From the IMG/VR virus record IMGVR_UViG_3300010354_000148, positions 1 to 46,331 of that record: a stretch of 46,331 bases of DNA; one strand, 5' to 3'. Source of the stretch: a virus. Position 1 is the stretch's first letter; each line of letters starts with the position of its first letter. This document shows positions 26,235-35,200 of the stretch, piece by piece. The notes below the pieces were generated by a model, which worked only from the letters and a program-made list of their open reading frames with translations, had not been told where the DNA came from and ran no database searches. A program made the translations under genes and the position numbers.

Positions 26235-27479
26235 TTAGTCTAGCCAAATGGAATACTCTGAAGTAACTCCGTTTTCTGGGTGCACATACATAAGATGCTG
26301 ACAAGGTCTGCTCATTGATGAGAAATACTCTTGAGCATACGTATTGTAGCTTTCTGGCGAACCAGAGATTCTTAATATTGAACTTCCTATAGTCATCTTA
26401 AATTGCTGATGATAATGGCCCATGAAAACATCATCAAAGTGCTCTGGAATAGCTCCATCTTTCCATCCCATTACTTTCTTATAGTAACCATGATATGTAG
26501 TTGGCGCAGGCATCTGATCGCCATGAATTAATAAACTGCTATAGTTTCCTATAGTATCAACGGCATACCAGTTTCTTTCTCCTGGTCCATCTGGAACATT
26601 AAAAGATACTCTATCTTCTTCTCCGACCATCAACTCTATAATCTTATAGAGCATTCTATCCATGTTGGTTTCTGGATCATGCTGCTTGCGTGCTCTACCG
26701 CCAACTGCACCGTGGTTACCAATTACTCCAGTGATATGAACATGATCAAAATTTTCTAAAGCTGTCTTTACAAAGTTGCCCAGAATTCTAGGACCATTAA
26801 CAGCTACCTGTCTATAAAGACCAGAGTCTATCAAGTGGCTTTGTCCAGGAAAAATTTCTTCTCCCTCTACAATGTCACCCAATAACCAAATGTGAAGATT
26901 GTTTACTTCATGATCCATTCTCTGAATCTCTGTTATCTCCAAGAGTTTTTCTGTGTATCTCTCTATTCTTTCTTCTAACACATTTGTGTTATAGTCTGGA
27001 GTTACTTTGCCCATCTGCCAGTCTGCAAAAACTGCAACAGCTGTTTCTGGAAGTTTTTCTTTATTCTTTTTTAAATTTGGTGATTTAATCTTTGGGAATT
27101 CAAAACTAGCAAATGCGTCATATGCCGCTGCATACGTGGCTCTAACTACTTCGTCTTGAACATTCTTTAAAGTTTCAACTCTTTTAGCAAGTTTTCTATT
27201 TTCTGCTCTTAAGAATTCATTTCTTGAGTCTGAAATATTAGATATCAAATCATCTGAATCTTCTTCATCATCTTCTATTTCTACAGAAGCAGATTGGACA
27301 TACAATGAATCTTTTTCATTAATATATTCAACGACTTCTTCTTGAGAGATTTCTTCTACGGAAGAAGTTTCCCCAAGAATATCTCCATGCCCTTCACCCT
27401 CAAATACCAAGCTTTTTGCTTGTCCAATATTTGGAGCACGGACCACGTGCTTTTTTGTTACAACAAAAGTTTTTTTCAT
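26235..27479 (-). CDS. Calcineurin-like metallophosphoesterase
   Basis: The C-terminal two thirds of this 414-aa protein carry the metallophosphoesterase metal motifs in order. They are D153-W-Q155, LLGDIVEGEE, VIGNHG, LLIHGD and MGHYHQ. The first is usually DxH, so Gln replaces His at one metal ligand. The family hydrolyses phosphomono- or diesters, including nucleic acid ends, and uses two metal ions. Residues 1-120 are a separate acidic region (EIEDDEEDSDD), then a coiled coil (EFLRAENRKLAKRVETL), which may tether it to a partner. It sits between the gp6/J-like baseplate gene and the fibre gene with 19-21 nt gaps, so it is co-expressed with virion genes. It may be a virion enzyme acting on host surface phosphates (teichoic acid, for example) or a DNA end-processing enzyme; the sequence does not decide. 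Confidence 0.88.
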   Translation of the reverse strand: MKKTFVVTKKHVVRAPNIGQAKSLVFEGEGHGDILGETSSVEEISQEEVVEYINEKDSLYVQSASVEIEDDEEDSDDLISNISDSRNEFLRAENRKLAKRVETLKNVQDEVVRATYAAAYDAFASFEFPKIKSPNLKKNKEKLPETAVAVFADWQMGKVTPDYNTNVLEERIERYTEKLLEITEIQRMDHEVNNLHIWLLGDIVEGEEIFPGQSHLIDSGLYRQVAVNGPRILGNFVKTALENFDHVHITGVIGNHGAVGGRARKQHDPETNMDRMLYKIIELMVGEEDRVSFNVPDGPGERNWYAVDTIGNYSSLLIHGDQMPAPTTYHGYYKKVMGWKDGAIPEHFDDVFMGHYHQQFKMTIGSSILRISGSPESYNTYAQEYFSSMSRPCQHLMYVHPENGVTSEYSIWLD

Positions 27480-27498
27480 AACCAGACCTATTCTGATA

Positions 27499-28665
27499 TT
27501 AGTAGTTTGACACTCCCATTATAACAGAATAAATAGAGACTGCGCCAGCTGTAACATACATTTTATCGCTAGATGGAGTGAAGTCCTTGACCGGTATATC
27601 TTGTCCATTAGCATTGAATGCACTAATTGTAACATACTTTACATAATCGGACGAAGTTCTGATCTGTCTTTCTATTTCTGTAATAGAAACTGAGTCTCCA
27701 ATTGTTAAGGAATTTAAATATCTCTTAACGAATAATGCTGCTTGATTTCTAATTCCTGCTGCCATTTGCTCTGAAAGACCAGATGTAAGAGTTATTGTAG
27801 CGGACATATTTATTGCTACCTTTTCTGCTATTCTAATATTAAATCTAACTCCAACTGGCTTAACGTTTATGATTGTATTATAAACAATCTCCGGCATTCT
27901 TTTTATTTCTGCTGTTGACTCCGGAACTATAATAACATCACATGAGCCAAGACCAAAAGAAGATTCTCTTAACCTAACATCTCTAACGCCCTTTATTGCT
28001 AAGGCAGCAAATCTCACCGCCTCTACGGTACCAAAAGAACGTGTCTTGATCGAGGCAATTATTCTTGTTCTATAATTGTTGTCTGACTCAGAGTTAACTA
28101 TAGCATAGACTTCTTTGGTGTTCGTGCAAAAGACTGGAACTCCTGGAGGGCTTATGAAGTTGTGGCGAGTCAATGAGCCTACAGAAGCTACGTAAGCGTT
28201 CTCATTGAAGTCTGGTATGACTAAACCATAGGCCTTTGTGGTTCCTGCAGAAATAATAACATCGCCATTCAATTTAAATTTATATTGTTTTGTAGCAAAA
28301 TTATCCACATTGGTAAAAATTAAAGTATCTTTACGAATTATTATATCTACGCTGTATGGTTTATTTATATAGAACTCAATATTAAATGATTGTCTTTCTG
28401 CGGCTGAGCTATCGCTAATACTTTTTCTAGGAACTCCGTAAAGCGCGCCAATCAAATCAAGATTTCTTCCAGAAGCAGTTGATATATTACCTTGTCTTAG
28501 AGTAAAAGATAAAGAAGAATAAAGGTCTGCAATTTCTGATCCAAATGCGTCGGCAAATGCCCTAGCTATTGACCCAGGTTGGATTGCAGTTATACCAGCA
28601 TTTTTTTGCAGAGAATCTAAAATAGTATTAACTATTTCAGTTTTATCTTTAGTTCCATAAATCAT
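27499..28665 (-). CDS. Baseplate wedge protein, gp6/J-like (gp47 family)
   Basis: This 388-aa protein has the hallmark start of baseplate J-like proteins: a short helix, GSIARAFADAFGSEIADLY, then GRNLDLIGALYGVPRK. The middle beta domain and the region VRFAALAIKGVRDVRLRESS, with a C-terminal IERQIRTSSDYVKYVTI, also fit. In contractile-tailed phages this protein forms the dimers that link baseplate wedges and drive the sheath trigger. It lies 7 nt after the gp25-like gene, the standard order in Mu, P2 and related phages. The call is strong. No anomalies are seen. Confidence 0.9.
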   Translation of the reverse strand: MIYGTKDKTEIVNTILDSLQKNAGITAIQPGSIARAFADAFGSEIADLYSSLSFTLRQGNISTASGRNLDLIGALYGVPRKSISDSSAAERQSFNIEFYINKPYSVDIIIRKDTLIFTNVDNFATKQYKFKLNGDVIISAGTTKAYGLVIPDFNENAYVASVGSLTRHNFISPPGVPVFCTNTKEVYAIVNSESDNNYRTRIIASIKTRSFGTVEAVRFAALAIKGVRDVRLRESSFGLGSCDVIIVPESTAEIKRMPEIVYNTIINVKPVGVRFNIRIAEKVAINMSATITLTSGLSEQMAAGIRNQAALFVKRYLNSLTIGDSVSITEIERQIRTSSDYVKYVTISAFNANGQDIPVKDFTPSSDKMYVTAGAVSIYSVIMGVSNY

Positions 28666-28672
28666 AGTTGCC

Positions 28673-29047
28673 TCACAGGTTTTGTGTTACTGATAGTACT
28701 ATAGGTTCGTTAGTATTTGAAACTATATGAACATCAAATCTAATAGAATCTGGCCCAGTAGGAACAGCAGTAATTTCTATATTTCTTCCTTGGAATATAT
28801 TTTCTCTTTCCAAGGCTGCTCTTATTAATCTTTGGCCTAGATCTCCAGTTTCTTTACTTTGCGGCATTCCGTAAAGAATTGACAGATCTGAGCCCAAAGA
28901 AGGATAAACAAAAAAGTCACCAGGCTCTGTCATTAACCTTACATAAACCTGTTGTACGTCATTCATTAATGTTGAATTAGTAACAGCTATATCTTTATTT
29001 CCATTTATTAAAAGATCGCCAGACATTGTTAAGTATAAATCAGACAT
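28673..29047 (-). CDS. Baseplate wedge protein, gp25/W-like
   Basis: The sequence SDLYLTMSGDLLINGNKDI, then a helix with DVQQVYVRLMTEPGDFFVYPSLGSDL (shown in parts: RLMTEPGDFFVYP is the core), and a C-terminal beta domain match gp25-like wedge proteins. These start sheath polymerisation around the baseplate and carry an EPR-type core loop, here EPGD. I chose the ATG at 29047, giving 124 aa and an 8-nt overlap with the previous gene. An ATG at 29095 would add 16 basic residues and a 56-nt overlap. The gene precedes the gp6/J-like gene by 7 nt, which is the expected order. Confidence 0.85.
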   Translation of the reverse strand: MSDLYLTMSGDLLINGNKDIAVTNSTLMNDVQQVYVRLMTEPGDFFVYPSLGSDLSILYGMPQSKETGDLGQRLIRAALERENIFQGRNIEITAVPTGPDSIRFDVHIVSNTNEPIVLSVTQNL

Positions 29048-29684
29048 TTTTTTCTTGGTCGGCCTTTTCTTTAGCTTGTTGGTTAGAGTATCCATTCTTC
29101 ATTAAAGAAACAGCGTACTCTATGTATTCGTTTGAATGATCTTTTAGAACATTATTTAAGAAATTAATTTGGTCTGGAGTAAGTCCTTCGGTACTTATTG
29201 AAGTATCAGGGCTTTGACCTATCTCAGTTTTCTGATACCCAAAACCATATTCATTATCCATAGTAATAGGGAATTGGGTTTGTTTCTGCTCTATATCTTT
29301 AAGTTTACCCAAATAGTGATAAGCTTCATTTTGGGCAGAATGTATTACCTTGGGGTCTATTTTTACCAATGTTGGTTGAGAATAGTCTGAAGAAGAATAA
29401 TTAAAATTAAATTCATTCCATCTTAGTCCGTCTTCGGCACAGAAGAATCTTACCTTTTCTGCAAAGAAAGATATCGTTTTACTGCTTGCACTTATTATTA
29501 TTCCTACCCCTGGGGCAGCAAATATCTCTACATCTCCTTCATCATTTAATCTAAAAAAAGAGTTGTTGTCTGGATGATTAAGTCCTACTTCTCTTTGGGA
29601 AAATTGATTTCTTCTGTTTAATTCTGATCCAACAGAAAAACTTGTAGACGGTTGTCTAGCTTGAGATCTTTCAGGAGAGGTCAT
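29040..29684 (-). CDS. Probable spike needle or baseplate protein, beta-rich
   Basis: This 214-aa protein has a disordered, polar N-terminus (about 1-35). A short block of alternating strands follows at about 40-95 (RLNDEGDVEIFAAPGVGIII, KTISFFAEKVRFFCAEDG), like the repeating strands of a trimeric beta-helix needle. The C-terminus is helical (about 170-210, YIEYAVSLMKNGYSNQQA). It sits 2 nt after the OB-fold gene and just before the gp25-like gene, where T4 gp5 needle or tip proteins occur. I infer a needle or central-baseplate role, perhaps one half of a split spike. I do not recognise the family by name. Confidence 0.6.
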   Translation of the reverse strand: MTSPERSQARQPSTSFSVGSELNRRNQFSQREVGLNHPDNNSFFRLNDEGDVEIFAAPGVGIIISASSKTISFFAEKVRFFCAEDGLRWNEFNFNYSSSDYSQPTLVKIDPKVIHSAQNEAYHYLGKLKDIEQKQTQFPITMDNEYGFGYQKTEIGQSPDTSISTEGLTPDQINFLNNVLKDHSNEYIEYAVSLMKNGYSNQQAKEKADQEKNV

Positions 29685-29686
29685 AA

Positions 29687-30055
29687 TTATTTAGCCATAA
29701 ACTTTGGTATTCCGGTGTTAACCACATAGTTACTCATATAGTTTGAGCCTAAACGGTTTTCTTCAAAAAAACTTATAATGTAAGGATGGCTTTCGTTATC
29801 ATCTCTAAATCCAATTAAACAACGTGTTCCTGGTTCAGGAGCAACATTTTGCACTCCTGGATTACTTGGACATGGAACTTTATTAACTATGTTGCCTAAC
29901 TGTTTAGAGTATTGATCATCTAAAATCACCGTAGCAGTATTTGTCTTTTTATCAAATTGCATAACCACGCCAGGCCTAGTCTTAGATTGACGCATTCTGG
30001 AAACATCAATTTGATTTTGTATCTTTCCATCAAACTTAGGATAATTTATTGCCAT
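29687..30055 (-). CDS. Baseplate spike OB-fold protein (gp5 N-domain/gpV-like)
   Basis: This 122-aa protein has the five-strand pattern of the OB domain at the base of contractile-tail spikes. PGVVMQFDKKTNTATVILDD is followed by KVPCPSNPGVQNVAPEPG, then RCLIGFRDDNESHPYIISFF. In gp5/gpV/VgrG proteins this domain sits on the hub trimer and leads into the needle. No needle or lysozyme domain follows in the same chain. Instead, a beta-rich protein is encoded 2 nt downstream and a peptidoglycan hydrolase 10 nt upstream. The function is inferred from fold pattern and order. Confidence 0.75.
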   Translation of the reverse strand: MAINYPKFDGKIQNQIDVSRMRQSKTRPGVVMQFDKKTNTATVILDDQYSKQLGNIVNKVPCPSNPGVQNVAPEPGTRCLIGFRDDNESHPYIISFFEENRLGSNYMSNYVVNTGIPKFMAK

Positions 30056-30065
30056 AATGTTTTCC

Positions 30066-32249
30066 TTACTTTAACCATTTGTCAGCAGAGGTTGCATCTC
30101 TACTTGGGGTAAATGTTCCATTCTTCCATAGACCGTATTGTTCTCCAAGAATCACTTCTTCATTTACCCAAGCTTCTATTTTTGTTTTATTCGAATGTTC
30201 TTGATCAGCAAACTTATACCAGGCAACCGAGTCTTTAGGAGTTGTTTTTAATACCCAATCCTTTAGTTCGTCTGCATCGTAGCCTGCTTTTATGTAAACA
30301 ATTTTTGCTATAGAAAATTGTACAGAACTCATCCAACCATTATACAGGAATAATTCTCCCCAAGGATTAAAAAGATAATTTGGATTTGGAAGCGAAGCTT
30401 TTGTTCCAACAGAACTTATTTGTTTAGCGTAATTCTTTTGATTTATTTTTGATCTTAATAATCTTACTTGGTTTGATGGAATCCAAGCTCTTGGATCAAA
30501 AGAAGCGTACAACTCTGAAAGACCGTCTGATTTTCCTCTTTCTGTAATTGTATCATATATTTGTTTATCTGTTAAAGTTTTAGTAGCTAAATCAGATAAA
30601 GCTAATTTCCAATTTTTTACTGTATCAGCTTGTGGTGTAGATAAGTCTACATCCAATAATGAACCATCTCCCGGCTCCCTTGTGCCGACTTGGAATAATC
30701 CATAAAATCCAAAACGATTTAACGCACGAGGTCTCCAGCTAGATTCTCTAAAAGATATAGCGGTTAATATTGCTGATATTTGTGGTGAAAAATTTCCATA
30801 ATCTTTTAATAAAGTAAACACTTCTATGTCTATTAGTCTAGTATTGTCTGTATATGATTTAGTTAATCTATTTTGATTAATAGTTACAATGGTGGAATCG
30901 TCTTTCTGAGAACCGCCTGCACCACTACCACCACCAGGACTGCTTTTTATAATATTTACACTTAAACCAAGGCTTCCTTCTTTGTCAATATATACTCCAC
31001 CTCTGGTTGGCGCAAAAGCCATATGTATGTGATCCCTGTGACTATCTACTAGATGTACTTTAACATATTTTAAATTTTCTGCTAGTTGAGGTATTTTACT
31101 TGTTTTTCCCTTATTGGCCAAATTTTCATACTCTACTCCAACCCAATTATTTACAAGGATAACGTCTGGTAAAAGATGTTGTGGAGCTGAGTTTAATTTT
31201 TCTATTAAATTATCAAATTGTCTTTTATATTCCTCTTGACTTGAGGCAAGTGATACTGGAGTTTCTGAATCTTTTTTAACTATAATGTCAAAGTCAAATG
31301 CTCTACCAAAAGCATGATCTGTTATACTGTTGTTTGATACGGCTTCACTTCTGTTGTCGCCTTGTCTACTTGAATTACTTCCTGTATCTTCTCCAAATCC
31401 ACCTCTTATCATTAAAGGTGATCCAGATCTATCGCTACTTAAAAACAAAAGACATTCTATCAACGCTGCAGAAATATATGCTCTTTGTGATTTAGCTGCA
31501 ACAATATCATCAGGTATTGGAATAGAACCAGAACCAGATCCTTCTACTCCTGGAAATATAGTTGAACTATCATATGTTAAATTTGTTAAACTATTATTAA
31601 TATCAAAAGTAAATCCATTTATTAAAGACGAAGATGGAGTAATAGCAGCTGAAGATTTTAATAGGTTTCCTCTTGCTACATATGCAGCTTTTTCTACTTC
31701 ACTTAACTTAGACTCTAAGGCCACTGGCATGTAGCCAGCACTAACTGCTGAGGGGTTAGAATCGCTTGAAACATCTGAATGGCCTGAGGCATCAGCAGTT
31801 GCTATATAGGCACTCTTTAGTATGTCAGCGAATCCATCTATCAAGCCTTCATTGTATTTTCTTCCTAGTTGACCTCCGGCAACGATTCTTAACCCTGCTT
31901 CTTTTCCTTTAATTACTTTAGGAGATCCATCTTCATTAAGATTGCTTGTATCTAATATTGACATATCATCATTTTCAGATCCAAGTGCCGATGTTGCCAA
32001 ACTATTTAAACTTATACTAGCCATATTGGTTCTATACATATTTCCATAAACACCACTTGCTAATAAGTCTTTACCGCTAGCAGATGATATAAGGTCAGAT
32101 GTTGTTAGTGTTTGTCCAGAATAGCCTCTTGACGCTGTACTTGTTGCTAATATATTTATTCCATTTTTTGGAACAATGTTATTAGCTATAGCACTAGCTA
32201 GAGTACTGGAGTCTTGAAGGTCGTCTATAGAAAAATTAAAATATGCCAT
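30066..32249 (-). CDS. Tail-associated peptidoglycan hydrolase, M15 peptidase plus lytic transglycosylase
   Basis: This 727-aa protein combines two cell-wall-cutting domains. The first, about residues 250-420, has H312-AFGRAF-D319 and D-H407-I-H409, which is the zinc site of M15 (D-Ala-D-Ala carboxypeptidase/endolysin-like) peptidases. The second, about 485-620, has RE502-SSWRPRAL and FGFYGLFQVG, the catalytic Glu and GLFQ block of goose-lysozyme/Slt-type lytic transglycosylases. Residues 1-240 are Ser/Ala/Gly rich and low in complexity and probably attach it to the virion. A Gly-rich linker (SSPGGGSGAGGS) lies between the domains. Its start shares a base with the stop of the giant hub gene. 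It lies among baseplate genes and not with a holin, so local wall penetration during DNA entry is the likely job. Both active sites look intact. Confidence 0.88.
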   Translation of the reverse strand: MAYFNFSIDDLQDSSTLASAIANNIVPKNGINILATSTASRGYSGQTLTTSDLISSASGKDLLASGVYGNMYRTNMASISLNSLATSALGSENDDMSILDTSNLNEDGSPKVIKGKEAGLRIVAGGQLGRKYNEGLIDGFADILKSAYIATADASGHSDVSSDSNPSAVSAGYMPVALESKLSEVEKAAYVARGNLLKSSAAITPSSSLINGFTFDINNSLTNLTYDSSTIFPGVEGSGSGSIPIPDDIVAAKSQRAYISAALIECLLFLSSDRSGSPLMIRGGFGEDTGSNSSRQGDNRSEAVSNNSITDHAFGRAFDFDIIVKKDSETPVSLASSQEEYKRQFDNLIEKLNSAPQHLLPDVILVNNWVGVEYENLANKGKTSKIPQLAENLKYVKVHLVDSHRDHIHMAFAPTRGGVYIDKEGSLGLSVNIIKSSPGGGSGAGGSQKDDSTIVTINQNRLTKSYTDNTRLIDIEVFTLLKDYGNFSPQISAILTAISFRESSWRPRALNRFGFYGLFQVGTREPGDGSLLDVDLSTPQADTVKNWKLALSDLATKTLTDKQIYDTITERGKSDGLSELYASFDPRAWIPSNQVRLLRSKINQKNYAKQISSVGTKASLPNPNYLFNPWGELFLYNGWMSSVQFSIAKIVYIKAGYDADELKDWVLKTTPKDSVAWYKFADQEHSNKTKIEAWVNEEVILGEQYGLWKNGTFTPSRDATSADKWLK

Positions 32250-35200
32250 TATGGTGTAGTCTTCTTATTCTGTAAGGTTGCGCTTGTTTCTTTTGATGTA
32301 AGAACAGATTCTGATTCTGTTAATAAATCTTTTGTATAAACAGTTGTGCCATAGTTTTTAGTTATCAGTTCCCAGTTAAGGGTGGCTGGAGTTCCATCTT
32401 CATAGTACTCATCCCATAGCACTAATGGCCATCTTGATGAATTATTATATAGTTGTTCTAACTTTGACATTTCAACAAAAATAGAAAAGTATAAAGTAAC
32501 TTCACTAGCATTTGGTAGCTCAGGCAGTTTTTCAAGTAAAGGTGTATACCCTGCTGAATGGTCTCTTAACGGCATGGCTCCAATTGAATCAAATAATTGA
32601 TTAAAATTAGAAACAAAAACGTTACCTCTATCATAGAACATTTGTGAAACAAATTTTTCTTTAATATTATCTAATACAAAATTATTTTTTTCCATAAAAG
32701 AAAATACTTTATTTTTAATTTTATCTAAAGAATCTGAACCAGAATTATAGAATACTGTTCCCAATGTTCTTTGATATCTATCTTGCAAGAATTCTATTCT
32801 CTTATCTTTTCCAGTTGGCTCAAATTCTGCTTCATCTTTTGTTTGATTATTTACTCTAGATTGTTTTACTCTAACAACAAAAGTTTTGTTAGACAAGGCT
32901 TTTTTAACAAATTGTGTTGCCATTAAACCAGGTGTGCCAAAGTCTTCAAATATTAAATCTTGAGGAATTTCTACGCTTGAGTATTTTGGTTCTTTTTCAA
33001 AAATATCTTTATTTGAAATTGGTGTAACTTCATTCTGTAAATCTGGATCATAGTACTGTGCTGCTGTTGCAGGCAATTCGTATGTAAAATAATTTAATAC
33101 ACTTGGATCAAAATACGGATCTATTATTTGAGAAGGAAGAACATCAAACTCTGTATAATTGCCTTGCTCATCTTTTACGCTATCAAAAGGTGCTCCAACA
33201 TTTCTGATTGTAACTTTATCCCTGGTTAAATATAACCCTTCTCTTATTGTTACTGGAATTAGCATATTGTTTTTAGCAGTATAAACAGGATAACCATTTT
33301 GATCTCTTATTATTTCTTCCTGATCAGTATAACTAATTCCACCAGTTACAAGAGTTGCATAATATTTATCGCCAACTTTTCTTATATTTTTTCCAATTAC
33401 ATTTCCGGTTTTAGAAGTAGACTGGAATCCAATTTGGATTTTTTCTGAAACGTTTATACCATCTAAACGAACTGTAAATTTAACGTTTGGATTTAGTATG
33501 TCATATACATCAATTGTGTCACCGTCTCTAACTCCACCACTAGCAGAATTGGAATCAAGTGCACATAGTACTTTAAAGAAAGGATCAAAGGTTGTTTTTT
33601 CTGGACCCAGGCCACCGAGCTGAAGCACTTTTGCATGCACTAGCGCATTTTCATAACCGATATACCTTGTTAAAGTTGATATTTCTTTTTCATTCCAACC
33701 CAGACTCTTCATTAAATCATTTGTTCTTATGTAAGAATATCCGTCTGCAGTTCTTGCCTTAACTCTTACTCCCAATATTCCAGGAAGTAGTGCCTTTGAA
33801 TGGTATCTGCCCACAACCATTCCTTGATTATAGGCCAATCCTGCTTCCATAGGTTGACCGTTTCTAGTCAAATATTGGACGTAGCAACCGTGTTGATCCA
33901 TTAAATTATTTCTTACCCACTTCCATCCTTTCCAAAGTAGTGGGCCAGCTAATATCCCAACTGTTGCAATTCCTACTCCTGCTCCAACTCCACTAACTGT
34001 ACCTGCTGCAACTGCTGCAGCTCCGCTAGCTATTGCGGAACCAGCAGAACCGGCTGCAATTGAAATACCTGCAACACCAGAAATTACACCAGCTATTGTT
34101 GATCCAGTAACTTGGCCATTGTTTCCATTAATTCCAGCTTGTGATTTTGCATATTCTCTAATTGCATCTCCAGTGTTTGCACTGCCAAAACCTGAGGCCG
34201 TGGCATTTGCCACTATGTCTTTAATTAAAGCTGAAGAACCTCCAGTAAATTGCATTCCACCCAACATCTGAGGAGACAATGAATTACTTAAGGCGTCGAG
34301 CGATATTTCTCCACCTACTGTTATTCCAGAATTTCCAGCCCTTAATGAATCTAAATAAATTCTTGTATCATTTCTCATTGTCTGTACGCTTAGCCAAGAG
34401 TGAATCCAAGAACTCATAAACCATTTTGCTGGATCATTTATTGTTACCAATGCATTGGGTGTTATAGAAGTTACAAATCCTAACTCTGGAGTGAAGTGAT
34501 GAACAACTTGTTCAACTTCAAACATCCCATACATTCTTTCATAAATGTCTGCTAGATAAATTAAGTCGTGCGGCCTTATATCAGCGTTACCTATTATAAT
34601 TATTTCTCCGCTATAAATATCTTTTACCGATTCCCTTAAGTGACTTAATGCTATTCTCTTAGCGCTAAGTTCATCTGGTGCTCCAGTAACATTTTTTGAA
34701 AAGCCTCTGCCTGTTTCAAATGGATGAAGTATCGGATGCAAGAATCCAAAGAATCCGCTTCCAACAACATTGTCAAAATATATTCCAGTTTCTACTGTAG
34801 ACTCAACTTGCCTATCTGCTGGAGCACCTTTATCTAAAGAAACTGTTACTGGATACTTTCCATCAGACACGGCAGTGATCGTAGTTGCAACCCCAGAATT
34901 TTCTTGAATTTGATTAGAAAGTATATGAGAGAAAGAACTTAAGTAGTGAACTCTTTGGAATGGTTCTCTAATTTCAACAACTGGTTCCGCATATTCTCTG
35001 GTAAACGGATTATCCACTGCCCTGAGTAATGACCCAGGTCTTCCAAGTGAATAGTATATTGAATCGTTTAAAGCTTTGTTTAATATATTTGCTTGTTTAG
35101 CCAGCACTGAGCTTTGCGACAAACCATATCCAGTCTGAAGCATGTTTAGTCTAAATACATTAAATAGAGCACTTAAGCTATCTGTGACGGCATTGAATAT

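Noticed and set aside
29093-29095. ATG at 29095 as the start of the gp25-like gene
   Set aside because: It would force a 56-nt overlap and add a basic tail not typical of the family. The ATG at 29047 gives the usual 8-nt overlap.
31330-31734. A 134-aa plus-strand open frame inside the hydrolase gene
   Set aside because: It is antisense to the M15 domain with its conserved zinc ligands; no start signal is seen.
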